From Paenibacillus macerans (GTDB lineage Bacteria > Bacillota > Bacilli > Paenibacillales > Paenibacillaceae), in the NCBI RefSeq assembly GCF_900454495.1, contig NZ_UGSI01000001.1:1922001-1986000 (forward strand): a DNA stretch of 64,000 bases, read 5' to 3'. The position numbers and the translations under genes are program-made. Below the pieces are notes generated by a model. The model ran no database searches. It was not told the DNA's origin and worked only from the letters and a program-made list of their open reading frames with translations. Shown here one piece after another: positions 7,613 through 15,175 of the stretch. Each line of letters opens with the position of its first letter. The first letter of the stretch is position 1.

Positions 7613-9367
7613 TCAGCCGCGCGAGACCGCCGAAGCCGAAGCCGAGGCATTGATCTCTCCGAACTGCGCCCGGTGCAACCGGCTGTAATGGCCGCCGGCG
7701 GCGATCAGCTCGTCATGGCGTCCCTGCTCCGAAATGCCCTCCTCCGTTACCACGACGATGCGGTCGGCATTTTTGATCGTCGCCAGCCGGTGCGCGATGA
7801 CCAGCGTCGTACGGCCCGCCGACAGTTCGGCCAGCGACTGCTGGATCGCCAGCTCGGTTTCGGTGTCGAGCGCCGACGTCGCTTCGTCGAGGATCAGGAT
7901 CGGCGGATTTTTCAGGAACATCCGGGCAATCGCGAGCCGCTGCTTTTGTCCGCCGGACAGCTTCACCCCGCGCTCGCCGATCACGGTGTCCATGCCCTCC
8001 GGCTGGCCTAGAATAAAATCCTCCAATTGGGCGCGCCGCGCCGCCTCCCAAATTTCCTCCTCGCTAGCCGTGAGCTTGCCGTAGGCGATATTTTCCCGTA
8101 TCGTGCCGGAGAACAGGTACACTTCCTGCTGCACGATCCCGATATTGCGGCGCAGCGAGGCGAGGCTCAGGCCGCGGATATCCTTGCCGTCAACGGCGAT
8201 CCTGCCTCCGTCCACTTCGTAGAAGCGCGGCAGCAGGCTGCAGAGCGTCGTTTTGCCCGCGCCCGACGGCCCGACGAAGGCTACCGTTTCCCCGGCCCGG
8301 ATGGACAGACTGATGCCGTCCAGCACCTTATCCTTGCCTTCATAGGCGAAGGAGACGCGGTCGAATTCGATGTCGCCCTTCAGCTTTCCGGCATCCGCCG
8401 CATCCGGGGCATCCGCCACGTCGGGCGCGGTGTCCATAATCTCCACGTACCGTTTGAACCCGGCAATCCCTTTCGGATAACTTTCGATGATCGCGTTGAT
8501 TTTTTCGATCGGCCGGATAAACACGTTGGCGAGCAGCAGAAATCCGACGAATTCGCCGTAGGACAGCTCTCCGCGGATGACGAACCAGGTGCCGCAGACC
8601 ATTACGAACAAAGAAACGAGCCGCATCAGCATATAGTTGACCGACAAGCTGCCGGCCATGATCTTGTAAGCACGCAGTTTGGTCGCGCGATAAGCCTGGT
8701 TGTTTTCGTTGAACAGCGCCTTTTCGTGCTCTTCGTTGGCAAACGCCTGGACCACGCGGATGCCCCCGATATTCTCCTCCACCCGGGAGTTGAAATCGGC
8801 CAAGGCCGAAAACAACCCGCGATACGTTTTGGTCATTTTCCCGATAAAATAAAGCGCGGCCCAGACGAGCACCGGCACAACCAGAAACGTAAGCACCGCC
8901 AGCTTCCAATTGATCGCCAGCATGAGCAGGAACGAGCCGACCAGCGTCATCCCGGCGATAAACAGGTCCTCCGGCCCGTGGTGGGCGACTTCCCCGATAT
9001 TGTCCAAGTCGTTGGAAATGCGCGACATAAGGTGCCCGGTTTTATGGTTGTCGAAAAAGCGGAAGGACAGCTTTTGCAGGTGGTCGAACATTTTTTTGCG
9101 CATATTCGTTTCGATGTTGACCCCGAGCATATGCCCCCAATACGTCACGATATAGTTCAGCACCGTGTTGAGCACGTAGATCCCGAGCAGCGCCGCGGAA
9201 GCCCATACGATCAGAGACCAGTCCTTTCCCGGAAGCAGCTTGTCGACGAACTGGTTCACGGCGATCGGAAACCCCAGCTCCAGCAGCCCCGCCACGACCG
9301 CGCAGGTGAAATCCAGCAGGAACAGCTTTTTATATGGCTTGTAATACGAAAAAAAACGTCGCAGCAT
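7613..9367 (-). CDS. ABC-type multidrug/lipid exporter half-transporter (fused permease and ATPase)
   Basis: Start ATG 9367 (MLRRFFSYYKPYKK) follows GGGGAGAG; a GTG at 9415 without a ribosome site would add 16 residues. The 584-aa protein has six N-terminal membrane helices (the first near LFLLDFTCAVVAGLLELGF) and a C-terminal nucleotide-binding domain with Walker A GPSGAGKTT, signature LSGGQKQR, Walker B ILILDEATSALD and the switch His in IAHRL. This is a typical bacterial homodimeric exporter of the MsbA/BmrA/YfiB type. The cargo is unknown. It is monocistronic and divergent from the methyltransferase gene. Confidence 0.92.
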   Translation of the reverse strand: MLRRFFSYYKPYKKLFLLDFTCAVVAGLLELGFPIAVNQFVDKLLPGKDWSLIVWASAALLGIYVLNTVLNYIVTYWGHMLGVNIETNMRKKMFDHLQKLSFRFFDNHKTGHLMSRISNDLDNIGEVAHHGPEDLFIAGMTLVGSFLLMLAINWKLAVLTFLVVPVLVWAALYFIGKMTKTYRGLFSALADFNSRVEENIGGIRVVQAFANEEHEKALFNENNQAYRATKLRAYKIMAGSLSVNYMLMRLVSLFVMVCGTWFVIRGELSYGEFVGFLLLANVFIRPIEKINAIIESYPKGIAGFKRYVEIMDTAPDVADAPDAADAGKLKGDIEFDRVSFAYEGKDKVLDGISLSIRAGETVAFVGPSGAGKTTLCSLLPRFYEVDGGRIAVDGKDIRGLSLASLRRNIGIVQQEVYLFSGTIRENIAYGKLTASEEEIWEAARRAQLEDFILGQPEGMDTVIGERGVKLSGGQKQRLAIARMFLKNPPILILDEATSALDTETELAIQQSLAELSAGRTTLVIAHRLATIKNADRIVVVTEEGISEQGRHDELIAAGGHYSRLHRAQFGEINASASASAVSRG

Positions 9368-9604
9368 CTTTCTCTCTCCCCTATCAATACTGAATGAATT
9401 CAAGACATTCGGCACGGTTCGCCTAATCCGGGGGCACTTGGAAAAAAGAGTATCATAAATAGTCTATAAAATGAAGAAGTTTTCATGGACGCTGGCATGC
9501 GGACAGAAAAATAAGGTACAATAACTACCGAATCAACACGTAATAAGGACATGTTTCCCAGGAGGGAAAGCCGCTTAACGGCGGCGGAAGGAAGGATCGT
9601 AACC

Positions 9605-10468
9605 ATGTACGTAGCAAATGACTGGAAAGATTATGAAGTGATGGATACCGGAAACGGGGAAAAACTGGAGCGCTGGGGCGACGTGATTTTGCGCCGGCCC
9701 GATCCGCAAATCATCTGGCCGATCGAGAGCGAGGACAAACGGTGGCGCGACGTGCACGGCCATTATCACCGCAGTTCCTCCGGCGGCGGCCAGTGGGAAA
9801 TGAAGAAGCAGATTCCCGACCGCTGGACCGTTTCCTACGATCGGCTGAAATTTTATATTCGCCCCACCAACTTTAAGCATACCGGGCTGTTCCCGGAACA
9901 AGCGGCCAACTGGCGCTGGATGATGGACAAGATCGCTGCGGCGGGCCGGCCGATTTCAGTGCTCAATCTGTTTGCTTACACCGGGGGCGCGTCGGTCGCG
10001 GCCGCTTCCGCCGGCGCTTCGGTCGTGCACGTCGACGCGGCCAAAGGCATGGTCCAATGGGCCAAAGAGAACCTGGCGCTCTCCGGCCTTGGCGACCGGC
10101 CGGTCCGCTTCATTACGGACGACGTGTTCAAGTTCGTGCAGCGGGAGCAGCGGCGCGGCAACCGCTATGACGCGATCATCATGGACCCGCCGTCCTACGG
10201 GCGGGGCCCGGGCGGCGAGATGTGGAAGCTGGAGCAAAGCCTGTATCCGTTTGTGGAATCGTGCCTGTCGATTTTATCGGACAAACCGCTGTTTTTCCTG
10301 ATCAACTCTTATACGACCGGGATATCGCCAACCGTGCTGCACAACATCTTATCGATGACCGTGAAGCGCCGGTTCGGCGGGCGGATTTCCGCCGGGGAGC
10401 TGGGCCTGCCGATCACCGCATCCGGACTGCATCTGCCCTGCGGCATTCTCGGGCGCTGGGAGGAGTAA
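9605..10468 (+). CDS. Class I SAM-dependent RNA methyltransferase (RlmI-like)
   Basis: The 287-aa protein starts at ATG 9605, after GGAAGGATCG. The SAM-binding motif is LNLFAYTGGAS, with an acidic second strand VVHVDAAKGM. The catalytic motif IIMDPPSYGRGP matches the DPPSYG form found in RlmI/RlmK-type rRNA m5C methyltransferases. The N-terminal DYEVMDTGNGEKLERWGDV resembles the region preceding the Rossmann fold in this group. It ends 3 bp before a pseudouridine synthase gene, so the two probably form an RNA-modification operon. The exact rRNA position is not deducible. Confidence 0.85.
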   Translation: MYVANDWKDYEVMDTGNGEKLERWGDVILRRPDPQIIWPIESEDKRWRDVHGHYHRSSSGGGQWEMKKQIPDRWTVSYDRLKFYIRPTNFKHTGLFPEQAANWRWMMDKIAAAGRPISVLNLFAYTGGASVAAASAGASVVHVDAAKGMVQWAKENLALSGLGDRPVRFITDDVFKFVQREQRRGNRYDAIIMDPPSYGRGPGGEMWKLEQSLYPFVESCLSILSDKPLFFLINSYTTGISPTVLHNILSMTVKRRFGGRISAGELGLPITASGLHLPCGILGRWEE

Positions 10469-10471
10469 ACG

Positions 10472-11239
10472 ATGATGGATGCCGGAGCAAAACGGACGAC
10501 GGGACAGCCGGAGATGGCCATCCTGTTCGAGGACAACCATCTGCTCGGGATCGAAAAACCGGTGAACGTGCCGACCCAGGAGGATGCCAGCGGTGACCCG
10601 GATCTTCTGAACCTGCTGAAGGAGGATCTCAAGCGGCGCTACCGGAAGCCCGGCAACGTCTACCTGGGGCTGGTGCACCGGCTGGACCGCCCCGTCGGCG
10701 GCGCGATGATCTTCGCCAAGACGTCGAAAGCGGCCTCGCGGCTGGCCGAAGCGGTGCGCAGCCGCCGTTTCAGCAAAACGTACGTGGCCGTCGTGCACGG
10801 CACTCCACCGCAGCGCCAGGGGCGTCTGACCGACACGCTGCTGAAGGACGAGCGCACCAATACGGTGGCCGTCGTTCCGGCCGGGACGCCGGGCGGCAAA
10901 GAGGCGCGGCTCGATTATAAAGTGCTCGGCGTGTCGGCCGAGGAGCGCCTTAGCCTGGTGCAGGTGGAGCTGCACACCGGCAGGCCGCATCAGATCCGCG
11001 TGCAGTTAAGCCGGATCGGCTGCCCGCTGTACGGCGACCAGAAATACGGCGCGGCCTTGAACAAACCCGGCCAGCAAATCGCCTTATGGTCGCTGTATGT
11101 GGGTTTTTTGCATCCGGTCGGCAAGCAGCCCGTCGACCTGGTCTCGCTGCCGCCCCGCCAGTATCCCTGGCAGCAGTGGGAGGAGCGCGTATACACCAAT
11201 CTGGCGGCAATGCTTCAGGCGGGAGATAACGGTTTTTGA
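10472..11239 (+). CDS. RluA-family pseudouridine synthase
   Basis: A 255-aa protein starting at ATG 10472 (a second ATG follows immediately), with GGGAGGAG upstream inside the end of the methyltransferase gene. The catalytic motif LVHRLDRPVGGAMIF supplies the invariant Asp that attacks the uridine C1'. GRPHQIRVQL and CPLYGDQKYG are the other family motifs. There is no S4 domain, so it resembles RluA/RluE-like stand-alone enzymes rather than RluD. It isomerises uridine to pseudouridine in rRNA or tRNA. Translational coupling to the upstream methyltransferase is likely. Confidence 0.92.
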   Translation: MMDAGAKRTTGQPEMAILFEDNHLLGIEKPVNVPTQEDASGDPDLLNLLKEDLKRRYRKPGNVYLGLVHRLDRPVGGAMIFAKTSKAASRLAEAVRSRRFSKTYVAVVHGTPPQRQGRLTDTLLKDERTNTVAVVPAGTPGGKEARLDYKVLGVSAEERLSLVQVELHTGRPHQIRVQLSRIGCPLYGDQKYGAALNKPGQQIALWSLYVGFLHPVGKQPVDLVSLPPRQYPWQQWEERVYTNLAAMLQAGDNGF

Positions 11240-11262
11240 GGTTTGGACGGCAACAACAAGAC

Positions 11263-11302
11263 GGCGGGATGTTTGGATTTCCGGTAATCCAAACATCCCG
11301 CC
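11263..11302 (+). terminator. Long perfect hairpin after the pseudouridine synthase gene
   Basis: A perfect 17-bp stem (11263-11279 with 11286-11302) with the six-base loop TCCGGT, 24 bp after the stop codon. The following bases CTCTATTTGG are only weakly T-rich, so it may act in RNA processing or stability as well as termination. Confidence 0.6.
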
Positions 11303-11307
11303 TCTAT

Positions 11308-11380
11308 TTGGTTCGCTCCTTGGTTCGCTCCTTGGTTTGCTCCTTGGTTTGGCTCCTTAATTCGCGCCTCGGTTCGCGCC
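11308..11380. repeat. Six imperfect 12-13-bp tandem repeats
   Basis: Units of TTGGTTCGCTCC: two perfect copies at 11308-11331, then variants TTGGTTTGCTCC, TTGGTTTGGCTCC, TTAATTCGCGCC and TCGGTTCGCGCC. They fill the space between the hairpin and the 3' end of the MarR gene and are not part of a credible reading frame. Confidence 0.75.
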
Positions 11381-11401
11381 TGATTTGCCGCTGTTATGCC
11401 G

Positions 11402-11812
11402 TTATTTCGTACCGGAAATTTTCCCCAATAAATAAACAAGCAGCTGCTGATTGTGGGTCGAAATGCGGTCAAGCACGCCGCTCAAATAATCGTTCCTAAC
11501 GGATACGCCGCGCTCTACCTCTTGCTGTCCTTTTTCCGTGATCGATATCCAGACGTTGCGCCGGTCATGTTCATCGCGGTCGCGCCGGATCAATTCGCCC
11601 CGTTCCATCCGGTCCAGCAGCATCGTTACCGCCGCCGGCGTCGTCGATAAGTGCGGAATCAAATCGGATGGCTTCAGATTGCCCTGCTGCGTGAGCAGCT
11701 CCAGCACGTTTAATTGCGACATCGTCAGCGTCGGAGCCAGTTCCTCCTCCATATGGTCCTGATAATCCTTCACGATGAGATCCAGCAATTTGGCAAATTC
11801 AGCGGTATGCAA
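11402..11812 (-). CDS. MarR-family transcriptional regulator
   Basis: Start TTG 11812 is chosen because GGGAGGG lies six bases upstream; the longer TTG start at 11857 lacks a site. The 136-aa protein shows the MarR winged helix: LTMSQLNVLELLTQQG, then LKPSDLIPHLSTTPAAVTMLLDRMERGELIRRDRDEHDRR (helix-turn-helix and wing), with alpha-helical dimerisation ends. Such proteins repress efflux, stress or catabolic genes and release DNA on ligand binding. No obvious target adjoins it and the ligand is unknown. The gene is monocistronic. Confidence 0.87.
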   Translation of the reverse strand: MHTAEFAKLLDLIVKDYQDHMEEELAPTLTMSQLNVLELLTQQGNLKPSDLIPHLSTTPAAVTMLLDRMERGELIRRDRDEHDRRNVWISITEKGQQEVERGVSVRNDYLSGVLDRISTHNQQLLVYLLGKISGTK

Positions 11813-12020
11813 TCCTATCCCTCCCTGCTTCACATCATAAAATAAATTCGCCTTCAAAAGTGGAAATTCCTGCTTGTCCGCTCCGCCGATTCAGATGAAC
11901 GCCAAAAACGGCCATCCGCGGCCGGCGGCTGCCGGGCGGATGACCGTTTTGATTCGGTTCCTCTCAGAATCATTTCACACTCTTGCCTAACTCACGCCAT
12001 TTCTTTAGTTCAACTTATAT

Positions 12021-12303
12021 GGCTTAAAACCGAGACCAGTGCTTGACAAAATGAATTATGATAGCGTTCGTGTCTTGGTATCCCTGCATGCTGCTTTGCA
12101 CAATTATCCCTTTTGTTCAGAGGGTAGAGGGTGGGGGCTAATCACAAACCTATTTTCTTCTCCTGAATTTATCTTCCTCTCTGCTTCCGGATCAAATGGG
12201 ATAATCGTGCAAAGCGTCCGGACAGCGGATGTTGATCTGCCGATATTTCTTGCCACGATCGGTTATCGGCCTCCCTGTCAAGCGCTGATTATTAGGTTGA
12301 GCC
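12021..12303 (-). mobile_element. 283-bp non-autonomous relative (MITE-like) of the IS1595-type element, with 8-bp target duplication
   Basis: Flanked by a perfect direct repeat ACTTATAT (12013-12020 and 12304-12311). The terminal inverted repeats are about 27 bp, starting GGCTTAAAACC and, on the other strand, GGCTCAACC, and both end in GCTTGAC (17 of 27 positions identical). Inner inverted repeats TTTGCACAATTATCCC (about 12095) and GGGATAATCGTGCAAAG (about 12199) match those of both IS copies. Its outer arms align with the left and right arms of the IS at 47028-48578 in reverse orientation; the transposase gene and about 1.2 kb are missing. It sits 18 bp beyond the ilvE stop and has no coding capacity. 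Confidence 0.85.
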
Positions 12304-12320
12304 ACTTATATAGATTCGTT

Positions 12321-13388
12321 TTATTTAACAGCATGTCTCCAGCCGTAAGGATCACGGAACACCCCCCGCTGAATTCCGGTGAGTTCGTTGTACAATTTCT
12401 CGGAAAGCGCTCCCGTTTTGCCCCCGGAAATTTCTATTTCACGGTCTTCCCATTTCATCCAGCCGATTGGAGAAATGACCGCCGCCGTCCCTGTCCCAAA
12501 CGCTTCTTCCAGCTCGCCCCGGCGGCCGGCTTCAAACAGCTCGTCGATGCCGATGCGCCGCTCCTCCACCGGAATCCCCCATTCGCGCAGCAAATGCAGC
12601 ACCGAATCCCGGGTAATGCCCGCCAGGATGCTTCCGCTCAGTTCCGGTGTAACCACCTTTCCGTTCACTTTAAAAAACACGTTCATGCTGCCGACTTCTT
12701 CGATGTATTTTTTCTCCACCCCATCCAGCCAGAGCACCTGCGAAAATCCGAATTGCTTGGCATCCTCCTGGGCTTTGAGCCCGGATGCGTAATTCCCCGA
12801 CGTCTTGGCCTCGCCGGTGCCTCCGCGCACGGCCCGCACGTATTGATCCTCCACATAAATCCGCACCGGATGGATTCCTTCCGAATAATAGGCCCCGACC
12901 GGCGTTAAAATCACGATAAACTGATATTCCCGGGCTGCCCGGACCCCGAGGCCCGCTTCCGTCGCGATCATAAAGGGACGAATGTACAGCGAATTCCCTT
13001 CGCCTTCGGGAACCCAGGCCTCATCCAGCTCAATCAGCTTGCAAATCGCCTCCAGGACCGGGCCGGCCTCGAGCCCGGGCATACCCATGCGGACGCACGA
13101 TGCGTTCATCCGCCGCAAATTCATCTCGGGCCGGAACAAAACAACGTTCCCTTCCGGTGTACGGTACGCCTTCATGCCTTCGAACACTTCCTGACCATAA
13201 TGAAACACCGTCGCCGACGGGTCCAGCGATAGCGGTCCGTAAGGCACGATTCGCAGGTCGTGCCAGCCTTTTTCTTCCGAATAATCCATCAGCAGCATAT
13301 GATCGGTAAAATACCGGCCAAAACCAAGCTGATCCGCAGGCGGCATCGGTTTTTTGTTTGAATTAAGCGTAATTTTCAACTGATCCAT
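12321..13388 (-). CDS. ilvE: Branched-chain amino acid aminotransferase
   Basis: A 355-aa PLP enzyme of fold type IV, the last step of leucine, isoleucine and valine synthesis and the first of their catabolism. Visible motifs are FHYGQEVFEGMKAYR, YIRPFMIATEAGLGV, the PLP-lysine region GTGEAKTSGNYASGLKAQ, EVGSMNVFF and EAFGTGTAAVISPIG. Start ATG 13388 has AGAGGA eight bases upstream; ATG 13397 is possible but directly abuts that site. Length and motifs match the B. subtilis YwaA/YbgE subgroup. It is divergent from a LysR gene, which may regulate it. A transposon relic sits just downstream. Confidence 0.95.
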   Translation of the reverse strand: MDQLKITLNSNKKPMPPADQLGFGRYFTDHMLLMDYSEEKGWHDLRIVPYGPLSLDPSATVFHYGQEVFEGMKAYRTPEGNVVLFRPEMNLRRMNASCVRMGMPGLEAGPVLEAICKLIELDEAWVPEGEGNSLYIRPFMIATEAGLGVRAAREYQFIVILTPVGAYYSEGIHPVRIYVEDQYVRAVRGGTGEAKTSGNYASGLKAQEDAKQFGFSQVLWLDGVEKKYIEEVGSMNVFFKVNGKVVTPELSGSILAGITRDSVLHLLREWGIPVEERRIGIDELFEAGRRGELEEAFGTGTAAVISPIGWMKWEDREIEISGGKTGALSEKLYNELTGIQRGVFRDPYGWRHAVK

Positions 13389-13445
13389 GTTTCGCATCCT
13401 CTTTTCTTATCCAATTGTGTTTTATTTACTATAACGATATCCCTT

Positions 13446-13459
13446 TCATTGATCAATGA
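13446..13459. promoter_or_regulatory. 14-bp perfect palindrome between ilvE and the LysR gene
   Basis: TCATTGATCAATGA is fully self-complementary. It lies in the AT-rich 134-bp divergent intergenic region, 58 bp from ilvE and 64 bp from the regulator start. That is a suitable place for a shared operator. Confidence 0.45.
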
Positions 13460-13522
13460 CATAATATCGATTATAATCATAGAAATTATCTATTATTACG
13501 ATGAAAAATCGGAGGTTGCATT

Positions 13523-14440
13523 GTGGAGCATCGTTTGCTGGAATACTTTATCGCCTTGGGGGAAGAGCTGCATTTTACCAAAGCCGCGGACCGGCTCGGC
13601 ATTAGCCAGCCTACGCTCAGCCACCAAATCCGGCTCCTCGAACAGGAGTTGGGCACTCCTTTGTTTCAACGCTCCGGTAAAAAAAATTACTTGACCCAAG
13701 CGGGACAAGTACTAATGGAGCATGCCCGCCGCGTCATTTACGAGCTGGAGCAGGCCAAGCTGGAAATCGGCCAGCTCAGCGGCATGAAGCGCGGCCACTT
13801 GAGGATCGGCTGCTCCGGCAACCATCTGCTCGAGAGCAAGCTGATCTCGTTCCATCGGCAGTACCCTGGCATCAAGCTGTCCGTGGTCGAGCTGGCCACC
13901 GAGGAAACGCACGCCGGGCTGCTCGGCAATCAGCTTGATCTCGGCGTCGTGTTTCTGCCGCTGGAGGACGAGCAACTCGTGAGCCGGCCGCTGTTCGACG
14001 AGGAACTCGTGCTTGTCGCGTCCCGCCGGCATGAACTCGCCGAGCTGCCCGAAGTGCCGCTCGAACAACTGAGCCGCATTCCGCTCATTCTGTTCCCGCC
14101 CAAATTTTTCGTGCGCCAGCTGTTTGATGCGGCCTGCGCCGCCAACGGCATCTCCTTGAAGCCGGTGATGGAGCTGTCAACCATGGATTCCCAGGTGCGG
14201 ATGGCCCGCAGCAATGTCGGCGGAACGATTCTTCCCGCTTCTTACGCCTGGACGCTGGACGGTACCCTCATGGGGAGATTGGGCGACGGCTCCGGCGATG
14301 GGTTTGGCGATAGGTTTGGCGATATCGCCATCATTCCGCTTGCCGAGCCGGCTCCGCGCAAACAAGTCGGTTTGGTCTACCGCAAAAATACGTTTATGGA
14401 CGCCACCCTGGAGGCATTTATCCGGCATCTGAGCGGGTAG
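13523..14440 (+). CDS. LysR-family transcriptional regulator
   Basis: A 305-aa protein with GTG start 13523, eight bases after GGAGG. The N-terminal winged helix-turn-helix reads LHFTKAADRLGISQPTLSHQ, then IRLLEQELGTPLFQRSGKK. The C-terminal half is the periplasmic-binding-like effector domain, with LRIGCSGNHLLES at its start. The overall style is that of the CynR/CysL group. Near residues 254-267 a 12-bp tandem duplication (14282-14323) encodes GDGSGDGFGDRFGD, an insertion unusual for the fold. Divergence from ilvE suggests it controls that gene, probably also itself; the ligand is unknown. Confidence 0.92.
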   Translation: MEHRLLEYFIALGEELHFTKAADRLGISQPTLSHQIRLLEQELGTPLFQRSGKKNYLTQAGQVLMEHARRVIYELEQAKLEIGQLSGMKRGHLRIGCSGNHLLESKLISFHRQYPGIKLSVVELATEETHAGLLGNQLDLGVVFLPLEDEQLVSRPLFDEELVLVASRRHELAELPEVPLEQLSRIPLILFPPKFFVRQLFDAACAANGISLKPVMELSTMDSQVRMARSNVGGTILPASYAWTLDGTLMGRLGDGSGDGFGDRFGDIAIIPLAEPAPRKQVGLVYRKNTFMDATLEAFIRHLSG

Positions 14441-15095
14441 GCCGGAACGCTTCACAGCTTCGGGCCGATTCGCCCTATTTGACATCTTAGTTCCTCTTTT
14501 TGCACTGGCGTTGCATGAAACTTTTGCTTAAGGTTTCTTTACAAGCGTTGGCTTTCGAATCGATACTGTCCGCCCGCTGGAAATCTAACGGTTGTGAGCG
14601 ACGCTATTTGCCTGAATCCAAGCAAGGATTACCGGTTTTCAGCGAAATAAGCTCCATGGCAACCGTTACAATTTGAAATCAACCGTATTGGAACTAATAG
14701 CGCCTGTGGCAACCGTTAGAATATTGGTGTGCCCCGAAAATGTATTTTGCCAGATTTAAATGCAACGCTAGTGGACTTTTCGGCCTTTTTAGCCAAATAA
14801 GAACGCACCTGTGCTTTTAGAATTTGAAACGCTGTCTTTTCGGACCAATAAGGGCGTTCATGCCCGGTAGCCGCCTCCCGGTGCCTGGGCCTGGGTTGGG
14901 CGGTGTTGGTTGGAGAAATCCAATAGATTGCCGGAAACCGCTCGCAATTGGGGGCCCCATTGGAAATATCCGATCAGCCGCTATATTTGCCACTAAGTCC
15001 TCGATTCTATTGGATAGTTCCAATCACAATATCCGACTTATGGAGCTTGTCCCTTCCACACCGACTGACTGGTTAGCCGCATTCACACCGCAAGG
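14441..15095. other. Long intergenic region with short dispersed repeats, no credible gene
   Basis: About 650 bp between the LysR stop and the terminator shared with parC. It holds three copies of a GGCAACCGTTA block (inverted near 14588, direct near 14657 and 14718), two with flanking AATAGCG/GAACTAATAGCGC-type sequence. Several CCAATAG/CCAATTG-type blocks lie near 14920-15025. The short ORFs here lack ribosome sites. I see no tRNA or recognisable structured RNA. Confidence 0.6.
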
Positions 15096-15150
15096 CAAAA
15101 AGCTTCGCGCACGTTGCACAGAGAGCACATCCGCGCGCGAAGCTTTTTTT
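15096..15150. terminator. Bidirectional terminator downstream of parC
   Basis: Stem AGCTTCGCGC (15101-15110) with GCGCGAAGCT (15135-15144). A T-run follows on the plus side, and the A-run at 15096-15100 gives a U-tract on the minus transcript, 25 bp after the parC stop. Confidence 0.8.
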
Positions 15151-15175
15151 GCCGTTCCTCCAACTGGTTTGCACC

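Noticed and set aside
8027..9397. 456-aa plus-strand ORF opposite the ABC exporter
   Set aside because: Antisense shadow of a high-GC gene; the exporter on the other strand has all expected motifs.
12021..12303. CRISPR-like or tRNA origin for the short element with inverted arms
   Set aside because: There is no repeat-spacer periodicity and no cloverleaf; the 8-bp duplication and IS homology explain it.
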